This document shows positions 23,041 through 33,759 of a DNA stretch of 64,000 bases, one piece after another. The stretch's first letter is position 1. Every line of letters begins with the position of its first letter. The stretch is from contig CM060312.1 of NCBI GenBank assembly GCA_030674185.1, positions 25,938,359 through 26,002,358 of the forward strand. Direction: 5' to 3'. The notes beneath the pieces are model-generated. The model was not told the DNA's origin, searched no databases, and saw only the letters and a list, made by a program, of their open reading frames with translations. This DNA comes from Monoplex corrugatus. Taxonomy: Eukaryota; Mollusca; Gastropoda; Littorinimorpha; Ranellidae. The position numbers and the translations under genes were made by a program.

Positions 23041-23856
23041 TATGAAAAGACGATGGAGATGAATTGGGATGAAAAGAGCGGGATGACGTCACTCAGACTG
23101 CCCCTCATTCTACAGCGGAGCCAAGATGCAAAGTGGAAGACCAAATAGTACCTTATGGCACAAAATAGGAGACTTAAAGACTCTGAAACACACCCAGAAC
23201 ACCACACAGAGGCTGGCCCAGAACAGACAAGAGTGGAGGATCTTCGTTGCTGCTCTACTTGTCAGCTGCATGATGGGCTACTTAGTAAGTAATCGGGGGG
23301 AAAAATCTTCCTACTTAACATGTATTGACTTGTTTACGTGGGTTGTCTGTTCGTACCAGAGATAAAGCTCTGCGTGTGTGGAGGGGATGTTTGTGTGTGG
23401 GTGTCTGCGTCTATGTGTGTGTGTGTGTGCATGTGTGTGTGTGGTGTGTGTGTGTGTGTGTGTGTGTGTGTACATGCATAAAACGGCGTTTTGAAGTTCG
23501 AAGAATACCATAAAAAAAAATCAGTAAAAGAGATGCAGCACCATTGTTGAAGGGAAGTAATAATGTAAAACTGAACAGTCTGAGTTACAATTATGAGTTG
23601 TTTCCCTTTGATGCTGCTTTTCGTAAAAATCATGACACGGCGCCGTTCCAAATTCAATCGTGACAGTTCAAACAGCTTCTGGTCACGACCATGCCACACT
23701 TATTTGAAATGAAGACGTTGTGAGACAAACAGTAATGTTCTTACCAACTATTTACAAAAGAGATATAGAGAGAGGGAGAGGAAAATAGCATAGGCTATAG
23801 ATCTATAATGCTTTTACTTAAATTAACGTCCAACTACATGGGGTCTACAATACAAA
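23041..23856. other. Intergenic DNA with TG tract
   Basis: (TG)n interrupted tract at about 23410-23470; otherwise unique. A GAGA-rich stretch lies near 23770. Confidence 0.5.
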
Positions 23857-23858
23857 TA

Positions 23859-24316
23859 CAGTGGAAACCTGATATAATAGGGATGATGGGACCAAATCAA
23901 AATCCCTGTTATATCAGATCCCTGTTATATCAGATATCAAGGGAAATAAGGACTGATCAACTAACTCTTGGTGTAAGTGTGCAGTAAGCTTACAAACTGA
24001 ATGATGGCGCAGTCAGTCACTGACTCAGTGGCCTCAGGCCTACACGCTTGCGCGCGCATCACGCTCGCATTGCGAAGCGTTCTTTCAGTGTACAGTACAC
24101 AGTATACCAAGGCTAGCCTAGATCTAGATCTAGGCCTACTGCGTGGCGTGCTGAGTCTAGGCCTAGGCCTTTCTGCTGCCTTTCTCGGCATCCCTGCTAT
24201 AACCGATCGAGCCCTCTTGTCTCCCTGTTATTGCCGATAAGTTTTAACAGAGACAAAGAGGAAGAAAAAATGGGGATTCCTGTTATAACCGGTCCTGTTA
24301 TAAATGGTTTCCACTG
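23859..24316. mobile_element. pogo-like MITE, copy 2
   Basis: 458-bp element between TA dinucleotides (23857-23858 and 24317-24318). Its terminal inverted repeats are CAGTGGAAACCTGATATAAT and CAGTGGAAACCATTTATAAC. Subterminal CCCTGTTATATCAGATC and CCTGTTATAACCGG motifs occur several times. No transposase. The ends match the pogo/Tigger type. Confidence 0.88.
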
Positions 24317-24349
24317 TATAATAATACATAATGCTAATCGAGGGTTACC

Positions 24350-24735
24350 AGTCGCCGTGTGTAGTGGTTACCGCAACGGACTACCGAATGGAAGGTTGAT
24401 GGTTCGAATCCCCAGCTGTCCCTTCACTAAATCAGTGGGATTTTTCGGCTCGCACTAGCTCCTATCCAGATTTGAACATGCTATGGGCTCACTGGGAAGA
24501 CCGGAATCATACGAGTACAGTCGATTCTCATCCGCTTCACGGATGTGTCATTGAAGATGTTGCTCAAATCTTCTAACAACACTGCAGGTGTCTGTAGTGT
24601 ATCTTTCGGGCCTGGCTGACGCCAGGATATGTTCTGACAGTAAGTGTAGAGTACAGCCCCATCATAATATATTATAGGCTCAATCTTAGACCGAACATCA
24701 TAGCATCATGATTATCATCCTCACTGTCATTCAAA
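24350..24735 (+). mobile_element. SINE-A copy 5
   Basis: Full-length copy: GTAGTGGTTACCGCAACGG (A box), GGTTCGAATCCCCAG (B box), GTGGGATTTTTCGGCTC, TTCTCATCCGCTTCACGGAT, ACTGCAGGTGTCTGTAG, GTAGAGTACAGCCCCATC, CATAGCATCATGATTATC. Confidence 0.9.
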
Positions 24736-24767
24736 ACAAATGCGACTGCCCGCGTTCAAGCAAACAG

Positions 24768-24960
24768 GAACCAGAAAAACACGAAAATAGAATCAGATCG
24801 CGTATTTGATATAACCAGACAAGACAGGCGCAAATTTTCGGCCAAGTGACCTTTGTCAAGCGTGAATGTAAGATCACAAACAACCAAACACCAAATACAA
24901 AAATTAGGAGAAAAAGATTGGACGCAGCGGCAGGAGTTTCTTCAACTTTTTGTTCAACTT
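24768..24960 (-). repeat. Dispersed repeat family G, copy 2
   Basis: Contains GATCGCGTATTTGATATAAC and TTTTCGGCCAAGTGACCTTTG. On the minus strand the core is TTGACAAAGGTC-ACTT-GGCCGAAAATTT, with a four-pair stem (GGTC/GGCC, one wobble) followed by GAAA. This is the most hammerhead-like of the copies. Confidence 0.6.
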
Positions 24961-25400
24961 TTTTCCTTCTATTTTTTCTTCATCATTAGGAAAACAATTG
25001 AAATGGATGTAATGTCAGCCATGACTATATTTATAAATCTTTATTTCGCGAAAACGTCGCTGTAAATTTTAATGACGTTGTTTTATGCTCCTTGCCACAA
25101 GGACAAAAATGTCAATGGCAATAAACCATTTTCAGTTTCAGTTTCTCTCTCTCTCTCTTTCTCTGTCCCTGCCCCATATATGTATATATCTGGAGGTCAC
25201 TATTGTTGTAGTCTGGACTACCATACCCAACCCAACGCGTCCATAGGTGGTGGGTAGGGGAAGGACCTCCAGATATGAAGGTTAGAGACTGAGCAGCCGG
25301 GAACCAAATAGTAGCGATCGTGGAGAGTGATGAGTACATCTGGTGGCACAGATGTGTCATTAAATGGCTCATATGCTCGAAGAAGGGATCTTCTCGGCGA
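24961..25400. other. Unassigned DNA with a 12-bp inverted repeat
   Basis: TATCTGGAGGTC (25187-25198) is complementary to GACCTCCAGATA (25264-25275) around a 65-base loop. It might belong to the 5' end of the RTE-like copy that follows, but I cannot prove it. Confidence 0.45.
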
Positions 25401-27535
25401 AGGTGGGGGGGGGGGGGGGCAATAAAACCTGCCTACAGCTCCCACTGCCTTGTGGGTAGTCGTGGGAATGACAAAGGCTAGCGGAGAGTCCCTACAAAAA
25501 CCGGTGGAAGCCAATGGGGAACCACCATCGTATTCTCCCAAAAATGACCCAAAATATGAATTGAAGGAGAGTGAGCAACGTGAATAGGGCTCCACTGGAG
25601 CACCTTTGTCAGCTAGGAGAAATCATGTTGAGCAAGTGACACCAGACCATAATCAAGCAACTGCTGTTGGATTATAAGATAAAAGAATTGCAACATGGAT
25701 TGTTAAAACAATGCTTCAGACGTGAATACTAGAAAAATGTGAAAACAGAAACAGAAAGATTGAACATCAGTACTTTAGACTAGGTAAATGGCATGAAACT
25801 GAGTAGGTATAAAAACTTCTGGCAAGCATAAAATATGTTCTGGATGGGACACACACGAAAGAAAGGTAGGTATCATAATGGACAATGACAAGTCAAATTC
25901 TATCAAAGGATACTGGGCCGCATCAGTTCCACGCTTAACTAGTAGATTGGAGGGCTGGTCACTTGATATCAAGTTCATCCAAGTATAAGAACCAACATCC
26001 GCAAGTACAGAGAAAGAAATTGACAACTTCCTTGTAGAATTAGAGGCAACCAAGGCTCAGTGTAAATCACAGCACAGTGCAATAACAATGGGAGATTTTA
26101 GTGATAAAGTGGTACAAGAAAAAGCAGACAACACAGTTATGCCTCATGGCCTCGGCACGTAAAATGAAGGGGGACAGAAACCTGTTGAGTGGGCACAACT
26201 AAATAAATTCATAAAAGGAAACACTTGGTTTGAAGATCCTTACAGAAGAAAATGACATTGATGAGTCTAGGAGACAATGCAAGAAATCAAATTCATAAAC
26301 AAGAGATTAAGAAATTCCAGGCGCATACTACAACAGTGACCGTAATCTTGTAATGGGACATTTTAGGTTGAAACTGTACAGAAGAAAACAAACTAGAAAC
26401 AACATCATTTAAGATTCTTCGACTGTTAAAGACATATGAATCAATTCGTGCAAAATTTAGCATATCTGTTGTAAACAAATTCAGTGCTCTGGAAAATACT
26501 GGGGACAATGAGGATAAATGGACATATTTGAAAAACTCAATAAACGAAGCTTGTGAAGAAATCCCTAGTGTTGAATGACAAAAGCAAATAAGAATTGGAC
26601 GACAAAAGAAATTTTAGACTTGATGGATGAACTTGGGAAAGCAAAGGAAAAAGAGGAAGAATACAAAAATATAGATAAGGAATTCAGAAATAAGTGTAAT
26701 GAAGCTTCGAAAGCTTCGTTTGAAACAAACTTCAAAGAAATAGAAAACCAACACAAAACTGACCCAAAGTAACATACAAAAATACTGAAGAAATGCTCAC
26801 AGATTAAAGGCATGCACATGAACTGGTTGCTTAAAATCAACAGATGGTATGATTATTATGGGTGTGGCGATTTAGGGGGAGGAGCAGAAGAGAGCGTGAG
26901 AGAAGAGCACTTTATGTCAAACCTCCCACCTTTTTACAACTAAAGAACATGGTGAATTTGGTAGAACAATAACTTTGTGATTTATTGGTGGATTTAGCTG
27001 ACAGACTCAGGGACTATAATGTTTTGATGAAAAAGGGGTGATGGAAAAGGAGAGGTCACTTCTGGAATAGGACAGTGTCTAATAAACTGCTCTAAGCCCA
27101 ATACTGTTGTACGGATGCAAGGCGTGGACAGTCAGCAATCAAAGCCAGATCAAGATTGAGGCAGCCGAGATGTGGTTTCTCAGAAGAATGTTGAGAGTTC
27201 CATGGACAGAAAAGAAAACAAACGAGACAGTCTTGATGGAGGCAGACACAAGTAGATCACTCATAAGGAAGATTAGGAAAAGACAAGCAACATTTATAGG
27301 CCATTTTATGAGGAAGGGGGATTTGGAGCACCTGGTCACAACGGGAAAGCTGGAGGGAAAGAGAGCACCAGGTAGACCCAGGGAGAGAATGCTGGACGAA
27401 CTTGCAGAGTGGCTGGGGATGAGGAGGGTGGGGGAGATGCTGGGGGCAACGAGAGATAGAGATGGTTGGAAGTCCATGGTCGCCAACGCCATGCGACAGG
27501 GCACCTGATGATGATGATGATGATGATGATCATCG
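25400..27535 (+). mobile_element. RTE-like LINE copy b: endonuclease and 3' end, RT deleted
   Basis: Plus strand, decayed. From about 25690 an AP-type endonuclease can be followed across frameshifts: TWIVKTMLQT, YWAASVPRLTSRLEGWSLDI, FIQVYEPTSASTEKEI, then ITMGDFSDKV (the GDF motif) and FKILRLLKTYESIRAKF. A charged linker follows (ILDLMDELGKAKEKEEEYKN, 26575-26772). 26800-27100 does not resemble RT. The C-terminal block resumes at 27107-27508 as an intact 133-codon frame (YGCKAW, AEMWFLRRMLRVPWTEKKT, ATFIGHFMRKGDLEHLV, GRPRERMLDEL). It ends in (GATGAT)n. 25400-25690 is probably its 5' untranslated part. Confidence 0.8.
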
Positions 27536-27915
27536 TCCAATTCCGCAGTTCTTGGTGCTGCAACTATACTTCAAACAAAACGTCTGTCCAAGACGATCCA
27601 CTTCCTCCATCCAGAGGACCTTGAAAGGTTTGGTGTTGGTGGCTTTTTATTCTCAATGGGAGGACTTGATTTTCTTGCCCTGAAGACATTCTTGTGCTGA
27701 ATTGATGCAGGGATCTACATTGTCAGTGGTGTCACTAATCTTCTTCAAAGTTGTAGAGTTGATTGCGAGCGTTTGAATCGGGTTAGGGAGAAGTGTGGGG
27801 GAAACTGAGTAGGCAGGGGTATAGTCTTTTTCAGGCCCGAGTACTGTGATGACTGCTTGACCTCCAGTAGTTGGAAGAGGTCTGGAGGCAGGTTGAATAG
27901 TCAAAATTCGACTTG
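27536..27915 (-). pseudogene. Decayed coding remnant of unknown family
   Basis: One minus-strand frame can be followed for about 125 codons with only two adjacent stops (near 27648-27655). It reads RILTIQPASRPLPTTGG, then TTLKKISDTTDNVDPCINSA, and after the stops KPFKVLWMEEVDRLGQTF followed by CLKYSCSTKNCGIG with four cysteines. The (GAT)n end of the RTE copy abuts it. It could be a transposase or zinc-binding fragment; I do not recognise it. Confidence 0.35.
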
Positions 27916-28999
27916 GTTCACCTCGATGTTAGGTAGCCTAGTATTTGGATTGAAGTGAAGAGGGTTGAACAAACAGCTCCTCTTGCCGGATGACATAGAT
28001 GGAGAGAGGGCTTAAAGTAAAGGGGGTGTAACTTCCATGATGTGAGACCCAGTTGACGACTATCCTCTGAATATGGGAAGACGATCGTCCGTCTACCGAC
28101 TTCTTTACGAATTATGAATAAGATAGGTTCCACATGAACCCTTACCATCTTTACAACGTTTACCAGAATATGAACAATTTTAGATCTAAACAGTAGATCT
28201 AAGGAATTTAACGAGGATGGACATTTTTTCATTTAACCCAAAACTATACAGTAACTCGAGGCAGCCTACAACTGACCCTATAGATTCATTGTGCAAACAT
28301 AACTGCCTCCGATTCTAACATGGTCTCACAACAAGTGGAGTAACAATGAAACATGTCAATACATAGAACATTATCAGAACGACATCATAAACATGGAACA
28401 ACGTTCAGCTTCAAGAGACAGATATTAAAATAGTGTCCCATCCTCACGGGACTTAAATAAAAATAATGTCAAGCAACTCCACCACATCTGAAACTGCAAA
28501 GAACATGTAAACAAATACAAACACAATCATTTTAGCCTCCAAGGCATCCATTTCTGCAAATAGAAGGCATATCTTGACAGGTTACAATGGTAAGATCAGT
28601 TCGGGTGATCATCATAGGCCTGCTGGCACCAAATCTAAGATTTGATTTTATCAAGATTTTGCGCTATATAAATATTGTGATTATTATTATTATTATAAAT
28701 CTCCTTCAAAGACCTGGAAACACCAATTCTATTACTAAATCAGTTGTATTCTAAAAGACTTCACTTACAGCTAGATGTCCTTTCAAGAGAAGCGCTCTTT
28801 CGGCTATTTCAATGCAGAAAATCTACAGTGTGGTTTGTAGTTTCCCGTTGAAAACCAGACGAGTTCTTTCGGGCAATGACGCAACTAATGACGAGTTTTC
28901 TGGAGTAGAGCTTATCGCGTCATAAATCATGACGTAATATTTCGGTAGGCTAGGTTCTGTCACAACGGCAAAAGACAAAGTATTAGGTAGATGGAGAGA
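27916..28999. other. Intergenic DNA with a LINE 3' tail remnant
   Basis: 28630-28697 (CTAAGATTTGATTTTATC, GCGCTATATAAATATTGTG, then (ATT)n) is the 3' terminus of the CR1/L2-like LINE found at 9635 and 44857, here without its body. The remainder is unique. Confidence 0.65.
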
Positions 29000-30065
29000 A
29001 TACAAGATATTCTTGACAATGACAGAAAGGAGGAACGCATTCTTAGAGAGAATTTTAAAGGATCACCAGTAATAATAGATGAAGTTAGAGCAGTGATGAA
29101 CAAGATAGAACAGTGACCCCATGACCAGACAATATTACTATGAACCGATTGAGGTCTAGATGACTTTGGTTTTGCAAAAATAACAATCTTCCTAAATGAA
29201 ATTTATGACACCGGAAAAATCCATACATATGTCAAAGTCAATTGCACTTCGAAGAAAGCAAGGGCTATAGAATGCGAACTCTATCGTACAATCTCCTTGA
29301 GTTATGTGACAAAAATTCTATTACGAATATTCATAATGAAGACCAGGAATAGAATCAAACCAGAAACAGCAGAACAATGTGGATTTGTTGAAGAAAAATG
29401 AATTGTTATTGCCCTATATGTCCTAATAACTCAGGTCAGTTGAGATAATTAAGGGTTCACATCAATGTTTTGTAGATTATTTCAAGGCCTTTGATCGGGT
29501 AAGACATGAAAAATTGATCAACCAACTGTAAAAGCTCAGTATCAATAGAGGAGATCTAAGAATAATAAGAATGTATATTGGGAACAAACAGCAGCAATGA
29601 GAGCAGAAAATAAGTTCTTTTCAAAATATCTGAAGAGGAGTTAGACAGGGATATGTTTTCTCGCCAGATTAGTGTTCACTTTAAAGCGAAACCTTCATGA
29701 AAAAACTAAATGAATGTCTTGGGATAAACGTTGGAGGAAAAATGATAAACAGTGCATATTATACCGTTCTAATTACAGGGGGAAAATGAAAATACTTGTG
29801 AATATAAAAGAAATAGAAAGCAAAATTAAAGGGCTAGAGCAGAATAGTAAGAAAACGGAAGTTATGGTAATCAGTGAAAAATCAAAAATTCTGTCATGTA
29901 AAACAACTGCCTTAACATTGTGAGAGAATTTGATAACTTCAAATATCTCGTAACAGTCAGTTCATCAGATGGCAGATACATGTTAGAATCATCCAGCAGA
30001 ACTGGCCGACAAAAACAATCAAGAAAATGAAAAGCGTTCTTACCAACAAATGCTTATTAATACAC
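29000..30065 (+). pseudogene. RTE-like LINE copy c: RT core
   Basis: Frame-broken reverse transcriptase. Recognisable pieces are the pre-RT ILRENFKGSPVIIDEVR region, LNEIYDTGKIHTYVKVN, RIKPETAEQCGFVEE, FVDYFKAFDRVRHEKLIN (the catalytic Asp motif, near 29470-29520) and GLEQNSKKTEVMVISEKSKI (about 29830-29885). The YADD segment is destroyed. It ends in the KSVLTNKCLL region, where family R1 sequence begins. Confidence 0.8.
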
Positions 30066-30180
30066 ACATAGGGTTTTGTTCACGCTTAAGGACTTTGCCA
30101 GATAACTGCTCGCAGATTTAGGTGAAGCTCATATGGAGTTGTCCAAATGCAATGACTCCGTCTTGAACAGTCTGTACACT
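30066..30180 (+). repeat. Dispersed repeat family R1, copy 3
   Basis: Partial copy: TTGCCAGATAACTGCTCGC, ATATGGAGTTGTCCAAATGC, GACTCCGTCTTGAACAG. It abuts the broken end of RTE copy c. Confidence 0.7.
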
Positions 30181-30347
30181 TATCTATTTACATCCATGAA
30201 TTGTGGCCAATACATTTCAGCTCACTAGGTTATTTGATGAACTTAGTGCCAAAGATGTTGATGCTTAGATTACCCGCTGGTCCACTGACTTTTTCAATTA
30301 ATATCGATCTTATCTTCATGTTTTCCACGTGTATAATAACGAAAATC
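30181..30347. other. Short unique spacer
   Basis: No feature seen. Confidence 0.4.
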
Positions 30348-30374
30348 GTGTGTGTGTTGTGTGTGTGTGTGTGT

Positions 30375-30448
<74 letters not shown>

Positions 30449-30588
30449 GTGTTGTGTTGTGTGAATATGTGTGTGTGTTTGTGTGTGTATGTATGTGTGT
30501 GTGTGCCTGTGTGTGTGTGTGTATGTGTGTGTATGTGTGTGTGTGTTTGTGTGCGTGTGTATGTGTGTGTGTGTATATACCTGTGTGT

Positions 30589-30657
<69 letters not shown>

Positions 30658-30695
30658 TACATTATTCTTGTATATCCACCTGCTATTTTAGAGTT

Positions 30696-30747
<52 letters not shown>

Positions 30748-30788
30748 TATATATATGTGTGTGTGTGTGTATGTGTGTATGTGTGTGA

Positions 30789-30874
<86 letters not shown>
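30348..30874. repeat. Compound (TG)n microsatellite
   Basis: Two long TG blocks (30348-30653 and 30698-30874) separated by 44 bases of unique DNA. The second ends exactly at the start of RTE copy d, and its GTG run could have been captured during insertion. Confidence 0.96.
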
Positions 30875-30875
<1 letters not shown>

Positions 30876-30876
<1 letters not shown>

Positions 30877-31656
30877 AAAACGATAACACTCGTTACGCAG
30901 ATGACACCGTGCTAGTTGTAGAAAACAAAAAAAGATCTACATTACATCGTGAATACAATAGAAATACAATCTACATAGCAAGAAACGTGAATAGCAAAAA
31001 AAACTGAAGTCATGGTAATCAGTAAAAAAAAAAAAGCAAGAAATATCCCCATGCAAAATAACAACAAATGGCACAACCATGAGACATATAAGTGAGAACG
31101 GTCATCTCACCAGACGGCAGATGCACATCAAAAATAGCTAGCAGAATCGACCAAGCCAAAACAGCATTCAGGAAGATGAAAAGCGTTCTTAACAACAAAG
31201 GCCTATCAATTAACACCAGGAAGAGAGTTCTTGAGTGTTATACAGAACCGATGCTGTTATACGGTTGTGAGGCGTGGACAGTCAACACCCAAAGTCAGAA
31301 CAAAATTGCGGCAACTGAAATGTGGTTTTAAAGAAGAATGTTGAGAGTTCCATGGACAGCACAAAAACAAATGAGACAGTCTTGAAGGAGGCAGACACAA
31401 GAAGACCAGTAATAACGAAGATTAGGAAAAGACAATCAACCTTTGGAGGACATTTCACACAATGTGATACATCACCATATTAGTATTTTGCAGGAAAGGG
31501 GAATTAGAGCACCTGGTCACAACAGGAAATCTGGAGGAAAAGAGAACACCAGGTAGACCCAGGCAGAAAATATTGGACAGGATTTGCAAGATGGCCGATG
31601 AAAGAGAGAGTGGGAGATGTGCTTGCAGCGACAAGGATAGATTCGTAGGGAGGGCC

Positions 31657-31700
<44 letters not shown>
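30876..31700 (+). pseudogene. RTE-like LINE copy d: YADD to 3' tail
   Basis: 5'-truncated just before the active site. TRYADDTVLV has YADD at 30894-30905. Then KTEVMVI-like, SPDGRCTSKIASRIDQAKTA, LYGCEAWTVNTQSQNKIAAT and the C-terminal MRKGELEHL region, interrupted at 31455-31490 by an unrelated stretch. It ends in an (ATG)n tail (about 31658-31700). Several frameshifts. Confidence 0.85.
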
Positions 31701-31701
<1 letters not shown>

Positions 31702-31751
31702 TCACATTCATATTCACAGTATCTTTTTTATTTATCTATTTTCAACCAAGA

Positions 31752-32035
31752 CTTAAGAAAGGCAAGAAGTCTAATTCGTTTTTAAGGGGTGGGACCTGTG
31801 AAATCAACCTATCTCTCTAATGTTTTATACCAAGGCAGCTGGGCAATGCCCTGCTCTTCACGATTTTCAACTGTCGTGGGATCTTTAGCGTGCGCAGCCA
31901 AAAGACACACGGGTCTGACTCGTTTTTCGTCCCTTTCTGAAGGACTAGACGTTCAGTTCGATTTTCCAGTCAAGCTGAGGAACCTGGAGTTTAGTTATTG
32001 GCAGGTGAACGTCTGAACCATTGTGCCACTCTTCT
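31752..32035 (-). mobile_element. SINE-P copy 2 with a different head
   Basis: On the minus strand the body matches 22500-22740 (GACTGGAAAATCGAACTGAA, CGTCTAGTCCTTCAG, GCACGCTAAAGATCCCACG, GAGATAGGTTGATTTCAC, then GGTGGGA and AATTAGACTTCTTGCC). The head is not the proline-tRNA-like one: it reads AGAGTGGCACAATGGTTCAG with A-box character. Two heads on one body imply subfamilies or head exchange. Confidence 0.8.
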
Positions 32036-32715
32036 CCTCTCATTTCAGCAGACAAGTTGGTACCTAGATAAACAATTTTAAACATCTGATGGAGGGCTAG
32101 GTGTGGGGGAGGGGGAGGAGGAGGAGGTATCTGTCCAATGCGAGAATAGACCCCCTATTTTTTGCGTCCTATGATGGTGTTTTTGATCACTGAGCCACAG
32201 GGTTCACTATTATCAAACAGCAAACGACAGATTTAATTCAAAGCGATGGGAAGACGCAAACGATAGCATTTTTTTCACGGTTTGTGCGTGCAAAGATATA
32301 GCATTTTTTTCACGGTTTGTGCGTGCAAAGAGTCTTTTCGCCGGTCACTTGAAAACTGTGTTTTTACAACTGAACACCTTCTGCAGACGACGAATGTCAT
32401 TGGATGCACCACAAAAAGTGTTCACCTTGTTGGCCAATAGAAACGTCGGTTACACGTGATCTACATTTTTTCGGTAAATTGTTAAGTGAGATACTGTCAA
32501 ATTGCATTTTTCGTTTGGAGAGGACAGGCGAGGTGGACTGGCTGCGAGACTTACACCGACACCTGGTGAGTTCTTTGCAGATGATAAACGGTTTCACTTG
32601 TTAGGCTAGTTGTGTTCTGAAGAAAGAATGAATGATAACGTTTATTTAGTAGACAAGACAGCCTACGATTTAAATCATAAATGTCACTCGTTCTGTCTGC
32701 TAGTATGATGACAGG
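32036..32715 (+). other. Unique DNA with promoter-like features
   Basis: Contains a 35-bp direct duplication (first copy starts at 32263, second at 32298) with ATTTTTTTCACGGTTTGTGC. Further on are GGCCAATAG (CCAAT-type, near 32436), ACACGTGATC (E-box, near 32451) and a good splice donor CTG|GTGAGT at 32565/32566. Taken together this could be a first exon on the plus strand, but no start codon or protein is recognised. Confidence 0.25.
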
Positions 32716-33142
32716 TAAAAATTTGAAAAAGTGCATTTTAGGTGCGTAAATTATTCATTTATTGGACCCACCATCAGTATGATTGAAGCATAGGGATGGC
32801 AGCTGACAGGCCAGTTTTAATGTTGTTCGCTGGGATTGAACTCAAGACATCAGCTGTCAAATCCATGATATTATTTACAAAAAAATGGCCCACTGGTATC
32901 TAGAAAGAGAGCAGTGTGTGCATGTGAAACGAGATGCGGCTGTTAACAATAACAATCTATGCTTGGTATCCTTTGCCTGCGGTACTTTACATGGGCCATT
33001 TTTCTGTAAATAATATCATGGATTTGACAGCTGATGTCTTGAGTTCAATCCCAGCTAACATTAAAACTGGCCTGTCAGCTGCCATCCCTATGCTTCAGTC
33101 ATACTGATGGTGGGTCCAATAATTTACGCACCTAAAAATTTG
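32716..33142. mobile_element. Foldback element with ~150-bp inverted arms
   Basis: The left arm (about 32739-32892) and right arm (about 32992-33134) are near-perfect reverse complements, apart from one extra 9-bp stretch in the left arm. About 100 bp of loop separates them. Arm blocks include GGACCCACCATCAGTATGAT, GGGATGGCAGCTGACAGGCC, GGGATTGAACTCAAGACATC and AGCTGTCAAATCCATGATAT. The whole is bracketed by a direct repeat TAAAAATTTG (32716-32725 and 33133-33142), a possible target duplication. No frame. It is a foldback/MITE-type element. Confidence 0.85.
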
Positions 33143-33755
33143 GCTGATAGAAACTTAACCACCCCATTTTTCTGCACATCGGAAATCGGGCTGTTATTGC
33201 TACCTTCTTCAAAGACTACGCACAATCATTGTAACGATGACTCTCAGAACGGTAGTCCTACCCCTGCCTCTCATCCTGATCCTGGCTTTTTTTTTTAACC
33301 AAACTTACCGGTAAATTCTTGAGATGGGAGTTAACAATGTAGGTATGTCATAATCGGCGATTACGCGTGCGCGAAAACTGTAGCGGAAGACTGTGACCGG
33401 CGTGGCGGCACATGTGAGGGTAGGCAAACAATCGCTGTTTGTGTCGTTAATGTATTCATGTGTCCGATAATTACCGGTCTGAATACCGAAGTCCGTACTT
33501 TTCCCATGATGACCTGGTCATTTTCACGAACTTCCTCTGATTTGCTGACTTGGCAGTGGTGGTGTGACTTGTGGTGTGTGCGGCCGTATCTCCCAAACTT
33601 ACGGGTACTTCTTTCTTCTTTCTTGAAACATGCACCATCATCATTTTGATGGTTCTGATGCGTATAGAAACTGGATTTCCGCTGGCTAGGACGCTGGTAT
33701 GTAGAACTGGCTTTGGGGGTGGGGTGGTGGTAGAGGATGGGGGAAGGGGGGCTGG
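33143..33755. other. Unique DNA with a CpG-rich patch
   Basis: 33350-33420 has several CpGs (GGCGATTACGCGTGCGCG). On the minus strand ACCG|GTAAGT near 33310 could be a splice donor. No coding frame supports a gene, so the assignment stays open. Confidence 0.3.
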
Positions 33756-33759
33756 CTGG

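Noticed and set aside
25218..25595. 125-codon minus-strand frame
   Set aside because: It includes a poly-proline run from a G tract and lies antisense to the probable 5' part of an RTE copy. No domain is seen.
30294..30915. Cys/Val and His/Thr repeat frames up to 187 codons
   Set aside because: Translations of TG/CA microsatellites, as at 9353-9829, 13112-13588 and 14513-14944.
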